From Treponema medium (GTDB taxonomy: Bacteria > Spirochaetota > Spirochaetia > Treponematales > Treponemataceae): DNA of 64,000 nucleotides. The stretch covers positions 186,001 through 250,000 of the forward strand of contig NZ_CP031393.1 in NCBI RefSeq assembly GCF_017161265.1, given 5' to 3'. Under the pieces are notes generated by a model that was given only the letters and a program-made list of their open reading frames with translations, was not told the origin of the DNA and ran no database searches. Shown in pieces: positions 1 through 8,554 of the stretch; the stretch's first letter is position 1, and each line of letters opens with the position of its first letter. The translations under genes were made by a program, and so were the position numbers.

Positions 1-103
1 GGAAACTGGGCAAGCATTTGAACCGCGAAGAGGTTCAACTCTGGTTGGCCAGCCCCCATTATTCTGCGGGAATATTCTTGCAACTGTCTGATGAGATTGA
101 CCT
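1..103 (+). repeat. Partial copy of the dispersed nested-palindrome element (copy A)
   Basis: The left part is cut off by the window edge. Positions 17-37 hold the small TTGAACC/GGTTCAA hairpin with loop GCGAAGA seen at 8457-8477 and near 11220. It is followed by the ATTATTCTGCGGG block and a right terminus at 83-101 resembling CTGTCTGATG plus a TTGACC tail. The element ends directly before the ribosome binding site of the aldolase gene. An open frame runs through it into that gene, but this is repeat sequence, not protein. Confidence 0.7.
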
Positions 104-116
104 AGCGGAGGAAATA

Positions 117-764
117 GTGAAAAAATACGAACTGATACAGGCGCTGATTGAGGCGGGGGCGGTTTCCGTTATTCGGGCGGAAAATAAAGCGCAGGGGCTT
201 AAAATCGTGGAGGCGGTGCGTGCCGGAGGAATCACGGCAATCGAAATTACGATGACGGTACCGCATGCCGACGAAATTATCCGTGAATTAAGCGAAGCAT
301 TCGGTGCGGATGTATTGCTGGGAGCCGGTACGGTACTCGATGCGGAAACGGCACGGGTATGCATTCTTGCCGGAGCGCAATACATTGTCGGGCCGTCCTT
401 TAACGAGGACTGCGCCCGCCTCTGCAATCGATATGCAGTGCCGTATATTCCCGGCGTTATGACGCCGCAGGAAGCGGTGCGGGCGCTTGAGTTCGGCGCA
501 GACATTCTCAAGCTGTTTCCGGCGGAGCTTTTCGGACCGAAAATCATCAGCGCCTTTAAGGGGCCGCTTCCGCAGGGAATTTATATGCCGACCGGCGGCA
601 TTACTGCCGAAAACGCAGCCGAGTGGATTAAAGCAGGCGCCGCTGTGCTCGGTATCGGGGGAGCGTTGACGAAGGGCGCTAAAACCGGCGACTTTGAATC
701 GGTTACCCGCACCGCCCGTCAATTAAAGGAAGTAATCGCCGCTGCACGCGGTTTACAGTTGTAA
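117..764 (+). CDS. eda: 2-keto-3-deoxy-6-phosphogluconate / 4-hydroxy-2-oxoglutarate aldolase
   Basis: Class I Schiff-base aldolase of the KDPG/KHG family. It cleaves 2-keto-3-deoxy-6-phosphogluconate to pyruvate and glyceraldehyde 3-phosphate and/or 4-hydroxy-2-oxoglutarate to pyruvate and glyoxylate, in the cytoplasm. Visible family motifs are VIRAEN near the N-terminus, EITMT, LGAGTVLD, GPSFN, the Schiff-base lysine in LKLFPAE, and MPTGGI. The GTG start at 117 is chosen because GGAGG lies 5 nt upstream (107-111) and gives 215 residues, the family's normal length. The open frame extends upstream to 18, but those codons come from the dispersed repeat. No other Entner-Doudoroff gene lies in the window, so which substrate is used cannot be told. 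Confidence 0.93.
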   Translation: MKKYELIQALIEAGAVSVIRAENKAQGLKIVEAVRAGGITAIEITMTVPHADEIIRELSEAFGADVLLGAGTVLDAETARVCILAGAQYIVGPSFNEDCARLCNRYAVPYIPGVMTPQEAVRALEFGADILKLFPAELFGPKIISAFKGPLPQGIYMPTGGITAENAAEWIKAGAAVLGIGGALTKGAKTGDFESVTRTARQLKEVIAAARGLQL

Positions 765-820
765 TCTAAAGGAAGCGGGGACATCTTAATAGTCGATGAT
801 CTTTTTTCAACCCCGTTAGG

Positions 821-2431
821 ATGGAATCCTCAAGAATTATTATGAATACCAATTCGGAAACAGGCACATTGCTGAAAAAAAGGCAAGAGAATAAATGGCT
901 TTTAGTATTTGAAAGCCTCTTAACCGGCTTATTGACGGGGCTGGTTATTACGGGCTTTCGGCTTTCGATCTCTTATCTTAAAAATAGCCGTATTGCATTA
1001 TACGGTGTCATACGAACGGCAGGCACGCTCGGCGTCGTTCTTGCGCTGGCGGGGTTGGCGCTGGTAGGATTATTTATCGGTTTTATTATTACGAAATGGC
1101 CGATGATTAAAGGCGGCGGAGTAGCTCAGATCGAAGGCGTCTTTATGAAAAAATTGCAGTTCTCCCCGCTTTCGGAACTTCCGCTCAAATTTATCGGCGG
1201 CGTTCTCGGAATTGGACTGGGGCTTTCAATGGGACGCGAAGGACCGTCCGTGCAGCTTGGCGCTTATGTCGGGGATGCCGTTGAGCGGCTGGGAAAACGA
1301 TCGTTTACCGAACGGATATGCCTAATCACTGCGGGAGCCGCCGCCGGACTGTCGGCAACGTTTAATGCGCCTTTTGCCGCGATTATTTTTGCGCTTGAGG
1401 ACATCCATCACCATTTATCGCCGTTACTCTTAGCCTGTGTTATGGCCGGGTCTTTCGCAGGGGATTTTGCCGGAAGTATCTTTTTGGGTTCCGGCCCGAT
1501 TTTCCGGTTTTTTACCACCGTAGAATTTCCGCTTTCTCAATTCGCATGGCTGATAGGACTTGGAATGTTTGTAACGCTTGTCGGGCATGGCTTTAAACAG
1601 TCGATCTATTTTTTCCAGCGATGCTATCAAACACTCCATATTCCGCCGGTTCTGCGGCCGGTTATTCCATTCTTGCTGTCGCTACCGGTCGGGTTGTGGT
1701 TGAGTTATTCCTCCGGCGGCGGAGACGGGCTGATAAAAGCGCTGACTGAACAGTCCTTCCCACTTACAACGCTGGTGATGTTCTTAGCCGTTAAGCTGCT
1801 TTTTACCGGCATTTCCGCAGGATCAGGCGCAATCGGCGGAATTTTCGTACCGCTCCTTGCTTGCGGAGCGACCGGCGGAGCGTTGTATGCAACGGCGCTT
1901 GTGCATCTCGGCTTATTAGCACAAGAACATGTGAATGCCATGATTCTCTTCGGTATGGCCGCCTGTTTTACCACTGTTATTAAAGCGCCGCTTACCGCCT
2001 GCGTTATTGTATTTGAAACAAGCGGCTCGCTCCATCAACTGAGCGGGTTGGTACTTACCTGTTTTACCGCTTATCTGACGGCAAATTTTATCGGTTCGCA
2101 GGCGCATGATCATATCCTTTTAACTCAAATCCTCGAATCGGAATATGAGCGGCCGGATCGAAAAATGAATGCGAACGCCGGTGTACCTCAACTGTATGAA
2201 CTGCCAATCGGGTTACACTCAGTTGCTGCGTTAAAGAAAGTCCGCGAAATAGATTGGCCTCAAAAATGCCGTATCGTTGGTGTTATGCATGGTGAGGAGG
2301 AGATTATCCCCGATGGAACTACCGTATTATATCCCGGGGATAAACTGGTTGTCCTTGCTGAAGACGATACCGGCGCTCTGCTAGAACAGCTTACCGATTT
2401 AACCGCTGAACATACTCGCATTTCAAAGTAA
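821..2431 (+). CDS. ClC-family chloride channel / H+-Cl- antiporter with C-terminal TrkA-C-like domain
   Basis: Polytopic inner-membrane ClC protein, 536 residues. The selectivity-filter motif GREGPSVQLG with the gating glutamate is present, as is the second signature GSGAIGGIFVPLL. After the membrane domain, roughly residues 455-530 resemble a TrkA-C (RCK-C) regulatory domain (IGLHSVAALKKV ... PGDKLVVLAED), a combination known in prokaryotic ClC proteins. The gating glutamate argues for an antiporter over a channel, but this is inference. The start is uncertain: the ATG at 821 has only a weak GTTAGG in front, and an in-frame ATG at 842 has no better signal. It stands alone and is followed by a hairpin. 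Confidence 0.9.
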   Translation: MESSRIIMNTNSETGTLLKKRQENKWLLVFESLLTGLLTGLVITGFRLSISYLKNSRIALYGVIRTAGTLGVVLALAGLALVGLFIGFIITKWPMIKGGGVAQIEGVFMKKLQFSPLSELPLKFIGGVLGIGLGLSMGREGPSVQLGAYVGDAVERLGKRSFTERICLITAGAAAGLSATFNAPFAAIIFALEDIHHHLSPLLLACVMAGSFAGDFAGSIFLGSGPIFRFFTTVEFPLSQFAWLIGLGMFVTLVGHGFKQSIYFFQRCYQTLHIPPVLRPVIPFLLSLPVGLWLSYSSGGGDGLIKALTEQSFPLTTLVMFLAVKLLFTGISAGSGAIGGIFVPLLACGATGGALYATALVHLGLLAQEHVNAMILFGMAACFTTVIKAPLTACVIVFETSGSLHQLSGLVLTCFTAYLTANFIGSQAHDHILLTQILESEYERPDRKMNANAGVPQLYELPIGLHSVAALKKVREIDWPQKCRIVGVMHGEEEIIPDGTTVLYPGDKLVVLAEDDTGALLEQLTDLTAEHTRISK

Positions 2432-2460
2432 CCTGTTCGATAACTGTGTTTTCGAACAGG
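2432..2460 (+). terminator. Hairpin after the ClC gene
   Basis: A perfect 9-bp inverted repeat (CCTGTTCGA / TCGAACAGG, 11-nt loop) starts at the stop codon. The downstream tract is AT-rich but has only a short late T run, so termination is plausible rather than certain. Confidence 0.5.
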
Positions 2461-2498
2461 TTCGCTAAATAATTTTTAGGTAATCTTATAAATTTTTC

Positions 2499-2527
2499 TT
2501 GCTATTTACCGTATTCGACGCTATACT
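2499..2527 (+). promoter_or_regulatory. Sigma70-like promoter of the xanthine permease operon
   Basis: TTGCTA and TATACT are separated by 17 nt. The predicted leader is about 75 nt and contains a short GAATG/CATTC hairpin. I looked for a purine riboswitch core in this leader and did not see one. Confidence 0.55.
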
Positions 2528-2610
2528 GATAGAATGAGTAAGCATTCGCATCTCTATCATTACTATGGCGAGATTGAGCGGGTGATATATTATAAGTTAA
2601 GGAGGAGATT

Positions 2611-3960
2611 ATGAGTATTTCAAAAGAAAATATTTATAAGCTCGAAGGTCGTGTTCCGTTAAAGACCGCAATTCCGTTGGGTATGCAGCACGTTTTAGCT
2701 ATGTATGCCGGAAACCTTGCACCTATTCTAGTTATATCGGGTGTACTTAATATCCCAGCGGATATTAAAGTTTCACTGCTTCAAAGCGCTATGTTTGTTG
2801 CAGGCGCTGTTACGTTTGTACAGTTGCGGCCGCTTTGGAAAATCGGTTCGGGTCTCCCCACTGTTATGGGAACCAGCTCAGGCTTTATCCCCGTTGCTAT
2901 CGGCGTAGGATTGCAATATGCCGCAATGGGAGACTGGTCAAACGGATATGCCGCCATTCTGGGGGCATCATTCATCGGCGGTTTAATGGAGTTCTTGCTC
3001 GGGTTTATCGTAAAACCGCTCCGCAAGTTCTTACCACACGTTGTTACCGGAACCGTTGTTACCACCTTAGGAATTTCACTGATTCCCGTCGGTATTAAAT
3101 TTGTCGGCGGAGGCGTTGGTCTTGAAAAAACTCCCGGTTTCGGCTCGATAAAAAATCTGCTCATTGCACTTTTTGTCTTTTTAACGATTATCTTTATCCG
3201 TCAGACATTTACCGGTTTTTTGAGTATTTCTTCCATCCTGATCGGACTTATCGCAGGTTATATTGTAGCGATCTTTATCGGTATGGTTGATTTTACGCCG
3301 GTAAAAAATGCTGCATGGATTTCCGCTCCGCTGCCGTTCTTTGCAGTAGGGCACCTGAACCTCTCCTTCCATTGGGATGCGATTGTTCCGTTCCTGCTTG
3401 TCTATCTTGCTACAACCGTAGAAACGATCGGTGATAACACCGGTATTGCGGTCGGCGGTCTCGGACGTGACATAACTGACAAAGAATTACAGGGAGCTGT
3501 CCATGCGGACGGATTCGGTAGTATGGTTGCCGCAATCTTCGGCGTTATGCCAAACACCTCATTTAGCCAGAACGTTGGTCTTATCGGTATGACCAAGGTT
3601 GTTAACCGATTTACTATCGGTATCGGCGCAGGCTTCTTAGTATTGTGCGGTTTCTTTCCTAAACTCGGTGCAGTCGTTTCGACTATCCCGAACCCCGTAT
3701 TAGGCGGCGGTGTCTTGTTGATGTTCAGTATGATCACGATGAGCGGTTTAAACCTAATTTATCAAAACGGCAAAATTGCGGAACGTGATGTAGTTATTAT
3801 CGCAGCATCGCTCGGCGTTGCGTTCGGTTTAAGCAATGTACCGGAAGTTATGCAGCATCTGCCGATGTGGTTCCAAAATATCTTTAAGCAGGCAATTGTC
3901 GGCGCTTTCGTTACCGCGCTTATTTTAAACATCTTGCTGCCGAAGTCAAAAGAGGATTAA
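2611..3960 (+). CDS. NCS2 nucleobase:cation symporter, xanthine/urate type
   Basis: Inner-membrane purine permease of the nucleobase-ascorbate transporter (NAT/NCS2) family, 449 residues with about 12-14 hydrophobic segments. The NAT signature reads QNVGLIGMTKV. A Gln in its first position is characteristic of xanthine/uric-acid carriers, where uracil carriers have Glu. Other conserved pieces are GMQHVLAMYAGN near the N-terminus and TTVETIGDN. The start at 2611 has a clear GGAGG. The next gene begins 5 nt after the stop, and a MocA-like gene follows. That context (purine import plus molybdenum-cofactor handling) fits support of a xanthine dehydrogenase-type hydroxylase, although no hydroxylase subunit is encoded in this window. 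Confidence 0.88.
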   Translation: MSISKENIYKLEGRVPLKTAIPLGMQHVLAMYAGNLAPILVISGVLNIPADIKVSLLQSAMFVAGAVTFVQLRPLWKIGSGLPTVMGTSSGFIPVAIGVGLQYAAMGDWSNGYAAILGASFIGGLMEFLLGFIVKPLRKFLPHVVTGTVVTTLGISLIPVGIKFVGGGVGLEKTPGFGSIKNLLIALFVFLTIIFIRQTFTGFLSISSILIGLIAGYIVAIFIGMVDFTPVKNAAWISAPLPFFAVGHLNLSFHWDAIVPFLLVYLATTVETIGDNTGIAVGGLGRDITDKELQGAVHADGFGSMVAAIFGVMPNTSFSQNVGLIGMTKVVNRFTIGIGAGFLVLCGFFPKLGAVVSTIPNPVLGGGVLLMFSMITMSGLNLIYQNGKIAERDVVIIAASLGVAFGLSNVPEVMQHLPMWFQNIFKQAIVGAFVTALILNILLPKSKED

Positions 3961-3965
3961 CCGAT

Positions 3966-4676
3966 TTGAACATATCGCCGTACAAGAATAAATCTTCCAA
4001 TGTTCCTCACGACACCGGCACTGATCAGCCGGTTGTCTCAGAATGTGGAAAGCGAATATTCTTTGTTACCGGCGAACAGGGCTGTGGAAAGTCAACCTTT
4101 CTCGCAGCCCTTATACAAAAATTTAATTTACAACCATCGGGCTTTATTACAAAAAAAGAAGAGGCATCGTCGGAATCTGCATTATATATGCATCCGATTG
4201 TCAGCGGTACAGCGATATATCGATATTCGACCGGCAACTGCGTCGGAATATGTCGTTCCCCAAAGCCGGTCGGTTTTGCCCCGATATTTGATGCATACGG
4301 AGTTATGTGTTTAAACCAAGCGGAGAAGACAATGCATTCTTCGTTTGACCGCGAGTGTACCAAAACACCACAGCCTTCTCTTTTGCCGGTAATCGTAATG
4401 GATGAACTCGGCGTTATGGAAGCAGAGGCGGAACTCTTTTTCCACACCGTATGTACTCTTTTTTCCAATCCGCGTTATTATATCCTCGGCGCTGTTAAGC
4501 CGCATAGAACACGCTTTTTACCGGTCTTGGAACAAATACCGGAGGCTGTAGTGTTTCATCTAACACCACAAAACAGACCTGCGTTATACAAGCAGCTTGA
4601 ACAGGCGCAAAACTTTGCGGCATTTTTATATGCTGTCCACACTGAGATTCCAAACGGTAAAACTAATACCGAATAA
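3966..4676 (+). CDS. THEP1-like P-loop nucleoside triphosphatase
   Basis: Soluble P-loop NTPase, 236 residues. Walker A is GEQGCGKST at about residues 35-43 and Walker B is VIVMDELGVME around residue 142. The motif spacing and the DELG-ME pairing resemble the THEP1/NTPase_1 family, though the middle is divergent. The TTG start is supported by AGAGGA about 10 nt upstream, inside the end of the permease gene. It sits between the xanthine-type permease and a MocA-like gene. In clostridial selenium-dependent molybdenum hydroxylase loci a P-loop accessory protein (YqeC) holds a comparable place, so a cofactor-maturation role is inferred. The true substrate is unknown. Confidence 0.7.
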   Translation: MNISPYKNKSSNVPHDTGTDQPVVSECGKRIFFVTGEQGCGKSTFLAALIQKFNLQPSGFITKKEEASSESALYMHPIVSGTAIYRYSTGNCVGICRSPKPVGFAPIFDAYGVMCLNQAEKTMHSSFDRECTKTPQPSLLPVIVMDELGVMEAEAELFFHTVCTLFSNPRYYILGAVKPHRTRFLPVLEQIPEAVVFHLTPQNRPALYKQLEQAQNFAAFLYAVHTEIPNGKTNTE

Positions 4677-4677
4677 T

Positions 4678-5499
4678 ATGAATACTATCTCGACAGTCCC
4701 CGCAAAAAACAATAATAGCAGTCGCGAACAACCGCTTACCGCAATTCTTCTTGCAGGAGGACTTTCAACTCGTATGGGCTGCTGCAAACAACTGCGTCCG
4801 CTTTGCGGAAAACCGTTAATTCAATACGGTATCGAAATGCTGTTTGAGGCAGGTATTACCCATCTGGTAATTACGGTTAATTCAGAAACGCAGCAGCCCA
4901 TAACAGAAATGGTGGAACGCCTGACACAAAAACAACCTGTGCAAAGCAGCGCTCTAAAAGAACCGACCGCTGGAAGCAGAACTTTCCATCCATTCCGCTG
5001 CGATATTGTTTTTAATCCTGAACCGGAGCGGGGACAGGGACATTCGGCTGCTCTTGCGGTACAGACTGCTTCCGTCTGTCATACAGAGACGCTTGCAGTA
5101 CAGACTGTTCGCCGCAGCTGCACGGAATGTCCTGCCTCAAATACCGTCCATACCTATACCCCAAGCGGCTTCTTATTTTGCACTGCCGACCAGCCTTTTT
5201 TACAAGCCAATAGCATTCGCAACCTCTGCGCCGTATTCCGTCTCAATCCCGGCCGCATTGTTTCTGCTGCCTTTAACGGCAAGCACTGTTCTCCGGTTAT
5301 CTTTCCGGCGGCATTGGCCGGTGAGCTGAGCCGCTTGGACGGAAGCATCGGCGGCAGAACCGTAATGAACGCTCACCCTGACCTGATTCTACACTCCCCG
5401 CTCCACTCTGAAATGGAAGCCTTCGACATCGATACGCCCGAAGACTTTACGCATGCAGAAGAATATATGCAGCGCCAAATGCAGAGCAACCGTACCTGA
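4678..5499 (+). CDS. MobA/MocA-like nucleotidyltransferase with an unusual insert
   Basis: Member of the MobA-like NTP transferase family. The nearest known role is MocA, which attaches CMP to molybdopterin for xanthine dehydrogenase-type enzymes. The nucleotide-binding start LAGGLSTRMGCCKQL, the GQGHSAALAV segment, the metal-site TADQPF and the C-terminal DIDTPEDF are all visible. The ATG at 4678 directly follows the stop of the NTPase gene. Just before TADQPF the protein carries an extra stretch of roughly 30 residues that contains two LAVQT...CTE-like repeats and five cysteines. No MocA relative I know has this insert, so it may be an in-frame duplication. The gene ends a co-directional three-gene operon. 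Confidence 0.8.
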   Translation: MNTISTVPAKNNNSSREQPLTAILLAGGLSTRMGCCKQLRPLCGKPLIQYGIEMLFEAGITHLVITVNSETQQPITEMVERLTQKQPVQSSALKEPTAGSRTFHPFRCDIVFNPEPERGQGHSAALAVQTASVCHTETLAVQTVRRSCTECPASNTVHTYTPSGFLFCTADQPFLQANSIRNLCAVFRLNPGRIVSAAFNGKHCSPVIFPAALAGELSRLDGSIGGRTVMNAHPDLILHSPLHSEMEAFDIDTPEDFTHAEEYMQRQMQSNRT

Positions 5500-5526
5500 A
5501 AGAGAAGATATACCTTCGGCGTCCTT

Positions 5527-6768
5527 TTACCGCCCTAACCGGAACATAAGGGTTTTCCCCCGTATCATAACCAGTGAAATACTTTCCATACCGGAAATAG
5601 CTTCTGCTGCCGAATAGACAATATTTTCTATGTCTTCAACTCTGCCGAAATATTGTACCGCATATTTTGTTTGAGCGGCGGATTGATGTACTACCCGTAT
5701 TGTTTCAACTTTAGTGTTCAATGCATTTCGGAACTTGTTCATCAGTTTACTGTCGGCAGTATTGTTAATAGTAATTTCATACCGGATACCTTGCGCATAA
5801 TCCCGCACCAATGCTTTTTTCGCTTGATCAACGGCAACGCTCATTGCTTTAAATACCGTTGATTTTATCGCGTTCTGCGCTGCCGCTTCGGTACTTCCGC
5901 GGTCGAACGTCTTGGGACTGCTATAAGGCACCGCTCCGAGTAATTCTCCTGTAGATGGATTATACATTTTCAAGTTGACTTCAGCTTGAGCATAGTAACC
6001 GCCCGTTTCTCGACCGCCCTGCACAAAACCATCAACTTCAATATAGACATCCGCACCCAGTTTTTGTGCAATCCATTGTACGACCGAAAGATCTGCCGTA
6101 TCAGGTTCTTGGGTAAACAGCGAGGCACTGTCTGATTTCAATGCTTCTACCGCAGCATAATCAACGGCACGGTAGCCGTTATCGAGCAGGTATTTATTCG
6201 CCATATTGACAGCAGATTTTGAAAACGTATTTCCGTCTTTTGCCTTTTGATTTGGAACAACCATATACAGCATACCATCAACATACTGTGCGATAAATCC
6301 GACATTGTTTCCTTGCAATGCGCTCTTTGTTTTTGCCTCATGTACTTCGGAACTTGATAGAATATTGCCGCCCTTTGCAGAATAGGTACCGATCATATCG
6401 AGTGTACGGCGTATCTCATCTATTTTTACAGGAACGGTGATTTCGCAATAGTATCCACGGTATGTTTCGCCACGCCGCAAAATACGCATATAGTCGGTTT
6501 CAAGGTAAGCATTCGGCTTTGTATCGGCGTAAAAAGCCAAATAGAGCTTACTACGGTTCTGCATTTCTTCCGTCTCTCCGATAAGATCGATAATGGCTAG
6601 CCGCAACACATTTGCTTTTGCCTGATTAAGCGTCTCCAAAAACGTATATCCCTCTCCGGAACCGGCATAATAAGGGTTGACGCCTGTGTACTGCGGTACA
6701 CTCGGCACAACAATACATGATGTCAAAAGCACTGACAGTAGTACATATAATACACTATTTTTTTTCAT
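5527..6768 (-). CDS. Putative lipoprotein of unknown function
   Basis: The protein (about 413 residues) starts MKKNSVLYVLLSVLLTSC, a lipoprotein signal with lipobox LLTSC, so it should be lipid-anchored after secretion. The start at 6768 has AGGGAG 6 nt upstream; the open frame extends 16 codons further without support. The mature part is mixed alpha/beta without transmembrane segments. The region after the signal (LNQAKANVLRLAIIDLIGE) loosely resembles LPP20/FlgT-type helices, but I do not recognise a named family. It follows an outer-membrane protein gene on the same strand with an 83-bp gap, so the two probably act together in the envelope. Function is unknown. Confidence 0.75.
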   Translation of the reverse strand: MKKNSVLYVLLSVLLTSCIVVPSVPQYTGVNPYYAGSGEGYTFLETLNQAKANVLRLAIIDLIGETEEMQNRSKLYLAFYADTKPNAYLETDYMRILRRGETYRGYYCEITVPVKIDEIRRTLDMIGTYSAKGGNILSSSEVHEAKTKSALQGNNVGFIAQYVDGMLYMVVPNQKAKDGNTFSKSAVNMANKYLLDNGYRAVDYAAVEALKSDSASLFTQEPDTADLSVVQWIAQKLGADVYIEVDGFVQGGRETGGYYAQAEVNLKMYNPSTGELLGAVPYSSPKTFDRGSTEAAAQNAIKSTVFKAMSVAVDQAKKALVRDYAQGIRYEITINNTADSKLMNKFRNALNTKVETIRVVHQSAAQTKYAVQYFGRVEDIENIVYSAAEAISGMESISLVMIRGKTLMFRLGR

Positions 6769-6851
6769 ACGTTTCTCCCTTTTTTGTGAGTAATATCGGG
6801 GATATCCTGAAAGCAACTAACTTTTGGGACATCACCATTGTATATTCGTAC

Positions 6852-8342
6852 CTAGAACCTGCCTGTTATTCCTATAAAAGCGTAAAAGTTCAAATGCGAT
6901 GATAGAATATCCCACGCATAATCATTTACCTTATTGAGCCCCGGATTGGGAAAGAGGCTTTCGTTCTTCAATTTTTCAGCTGCTTGCGCTGGGCTCAGTA
7001 AATTGTGCATATAGCCAAAGCCGGCACTTCCGCCTATCGTCCAATTCCGCGAAATAAAGTAATCTGCCGATACCAAAACCCGCCCGCCGAGCTGGGCTGC
7101 CGTAACAGCAGTAGATCCTAGTTTTGATGAACCGGTTTGTGCAGCAACGGAGGTACCTGAAAAACAGAACTGTAATTCCGGTGTAATCTTAAAACGGGAT
7201 GTATAGAAATTATAAACACCGACACCTAAATACCCTGTTCCGAAAGGTGTAAGCCGCATAGGTTTTGCACTAAGCACGGAGGCTTCACCAATCGGCTGTT
7301 GCATGGCATATTCATATCCGATCGATATACTGAGATGAAAATTTGCATGGTATACTGCCCGTATACCGAAGGTAGGCTGAACGCGCAGATATTCCTTTAA
7401 GTTTCTTGTCATTACTCCGGTAATGGGAACGGTTATACCCGCATACCCTTGCAGCAGAATACCGGACTTTAAAAGCTCTTTAACCCCATCCCCTTCGACA
7501 ATCGGCTGGTCTGCATAAATCACCTTTGCAATCGAAAAAGTATCGTGTACTTCCGAAATAATTAGCAGACCGGTTTCTTTTACCGACTGCTTTCCGGCAA
7601 CTGAGATAGACTTTTGAAGGATGTATTCATCTCCTGCATTTATACCGATGTCCTTTCCCAGCTCGATTGTAACGGTATTATTTTTACGATCAACGGCCAG
7701 TATTCCGCTTGCCAATGCAAATTCCGGTTCAAATTTGATAGCTGTATATATCGAACTGAGTAAGGAAGTGATTGCATCGTCAACAGCATCGGAACGCCGT
7801 TTTGCAATTTTTCTAACAGACAGCGGTATAACCCGCTCCCCTGCTGAACCGGAAACGTCGAGTATAGATAAGGCTCCTTCTATTCTGACCATCCAGTATT
7901 TTTTTATAACTTTTTTGCCCTCAACCTCAGTTTCTTCAAAGATAAGTTTTTCATCATAGTCGGTAATACGGGGTGCAAATACCAAAAATGCACCGGTCAG
8001 CCGTTCCCAATCTGCACGAGTAAAAGCTTCTTCCCCTGATAACACGGTTTCGGACATTTCCGACCGCTGTTCTTTTGTCCTTTTAATTTGATCGATAAAG
8101 GACGCAATAGTACTTGAGTTGAGCCGGTACTCCATACCAATCACGTTAAATCGTTTAAAAGAAGTGACAATGCCGATAATCCGTTGATCTATCCTTGCGG
8201 CAACTTCGGAAGGGACATATCCTGAATGAGAAAGCCTAAACACGGCGATATCTTTTTTACTGCTCACCGTTTGAGCGGATAGCAGCGTTGCTAAGAGTAC
8301 ATACACTAGAGCGAATACGTATCTTTTAAGATATTTAAACAT
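6852..8342 (-). CDS. Putative outer-membrane beta-barrel protein with CsgG/TolB-like N-terminus
   Basis: 496 residues. An N-terminal signal peptide ends near LLSAQT. Residues about 30-170 (KKDIAVFRLSHSG ... RIIGIVTSFKRFNVIG) have the look of the CsgG/TolB-N fold that precedes many envelope proteins. From about residue 290 onward the chain alternates polar and aromatic residues (GYAGITVPI, FGIRAVY, SIGYEYAM, FYAFIGITGRF) and ends in Phe, typical of outer-membrane beta barrels. There is no Shine-Dalgarno. A promoter-like pair (TTGCGC, 18 nt, TAGTAT) lies so close that transcription should begin at the ATG. It is followed by a lipoprotein gene. Family assignment is by pattern only. Confidence 0.75.
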   Translation of the reverse strand: MFKYLKRYVFALVYVLLATLLSAQTVSSKKDIAVFRLSHSGYVPSEVAARIDQRIIGIVTSFKRFNVIGMEYRLNSSTIASFIDQIKRTKEQRSEMSETVLSGEEAFTRADWERLTGAFLVFAPRITDYDEKLIFEETEVEGKKVIKKYWMVRIEGALSILDVSGSAGERVIPLSVRKIAKRRSDAVDDAITSLLSSIYTAIKFEPEFALASGILAVDRKNNTVTIELGKDIGINAGDEYILQKSISVAGKQSVKETGLLIISEVHDTFSIAKVIYADQPIVEGDGVKELLKSGILLQGYAGITVPITGVMTRNLKEYLRVQPTFGIRAVYHANFHLSISIGYEYAMQQPIGEASVLSAKPMRLTPFGTGYLGVGVYNFYTSRFKITPELQFCFSGTSVAAQTGSSKLGSTAVTAAQLGGRVLVSADYFISRNWTIGGSAGFGYMHNLLSPAQAAEKLKNESLFPNPGLNKVNDYAWDILSSHLNFYAFIGITGRF

Positions 8343-8348
8343 GGCCGT

Positions 8349-8378
8349 ATACTAGCATAACCGATAATTTCGGCGCAA
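8349..8378 (-). promoter_or_regulatory. Promoter with leaderless geometry before the 8342 gene
   Basis: On the minus strand, TTGCGC (8378-8373), an 18-nt spacer and TAGTAT (8354-8349) are followed by 6 nt and the ATG at 8342. The expected transcription start coincides with the start codon. Confidence 0.5.
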
Positions 8379-8390
8379 GAGGAGAACAAG

Positions 8391-8536
8391 GGACAAACGC
8401 ATAAGACGGTTTACCGGATATATTCCCGGATAAAAATTGAGGCTGCTCAACCAGAGTTGAACCTCTTCGCGGTTCAAATGGTCTCTCAGCCTCAATTTTT
8501 CTGCGGTGTTTAAGCTATCTGTCCTATGCATTTGTC
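8391..8536. repeat. Dispersed nested-palindrome element, copy B
   Basis: Terminal inverted repeats are GACAAACGCATAAGAC (8392-8407) and the complement of GACAAATGCATAGGAC (8521-8536), 14 of 16 matching. Inside is a perfect 14-bp inverted repeat (AAAAATTGAGGCTG at 8432-8445, partner 8487-8500). Innermost is the TTGAACC/GGTTCAA-type hairpin at 8457-8477. It sits between the start of the 8342 gene and the end of the NamZ-like gene. Short open frames across it are repeat-derived. Confidence 0.85.
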
Positions 8537-8554
8537 TTTCTGCTAAAATACTAA

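Noticed and set aside
18-116. N-terminal extension of the aldolase reading frame (33 extra codons)
   Set aside because: The codons come from the dispersed repeat, and the same DNA occurs near 8460 and 11220. A GTG with GGAGG at 117 gives the normal family length.
2461-2610. Purine riboswitch before the xanthine permease
   Set aside because: The leader lacks the conserved junction bases and paired loops; only one small hairpin is visible.
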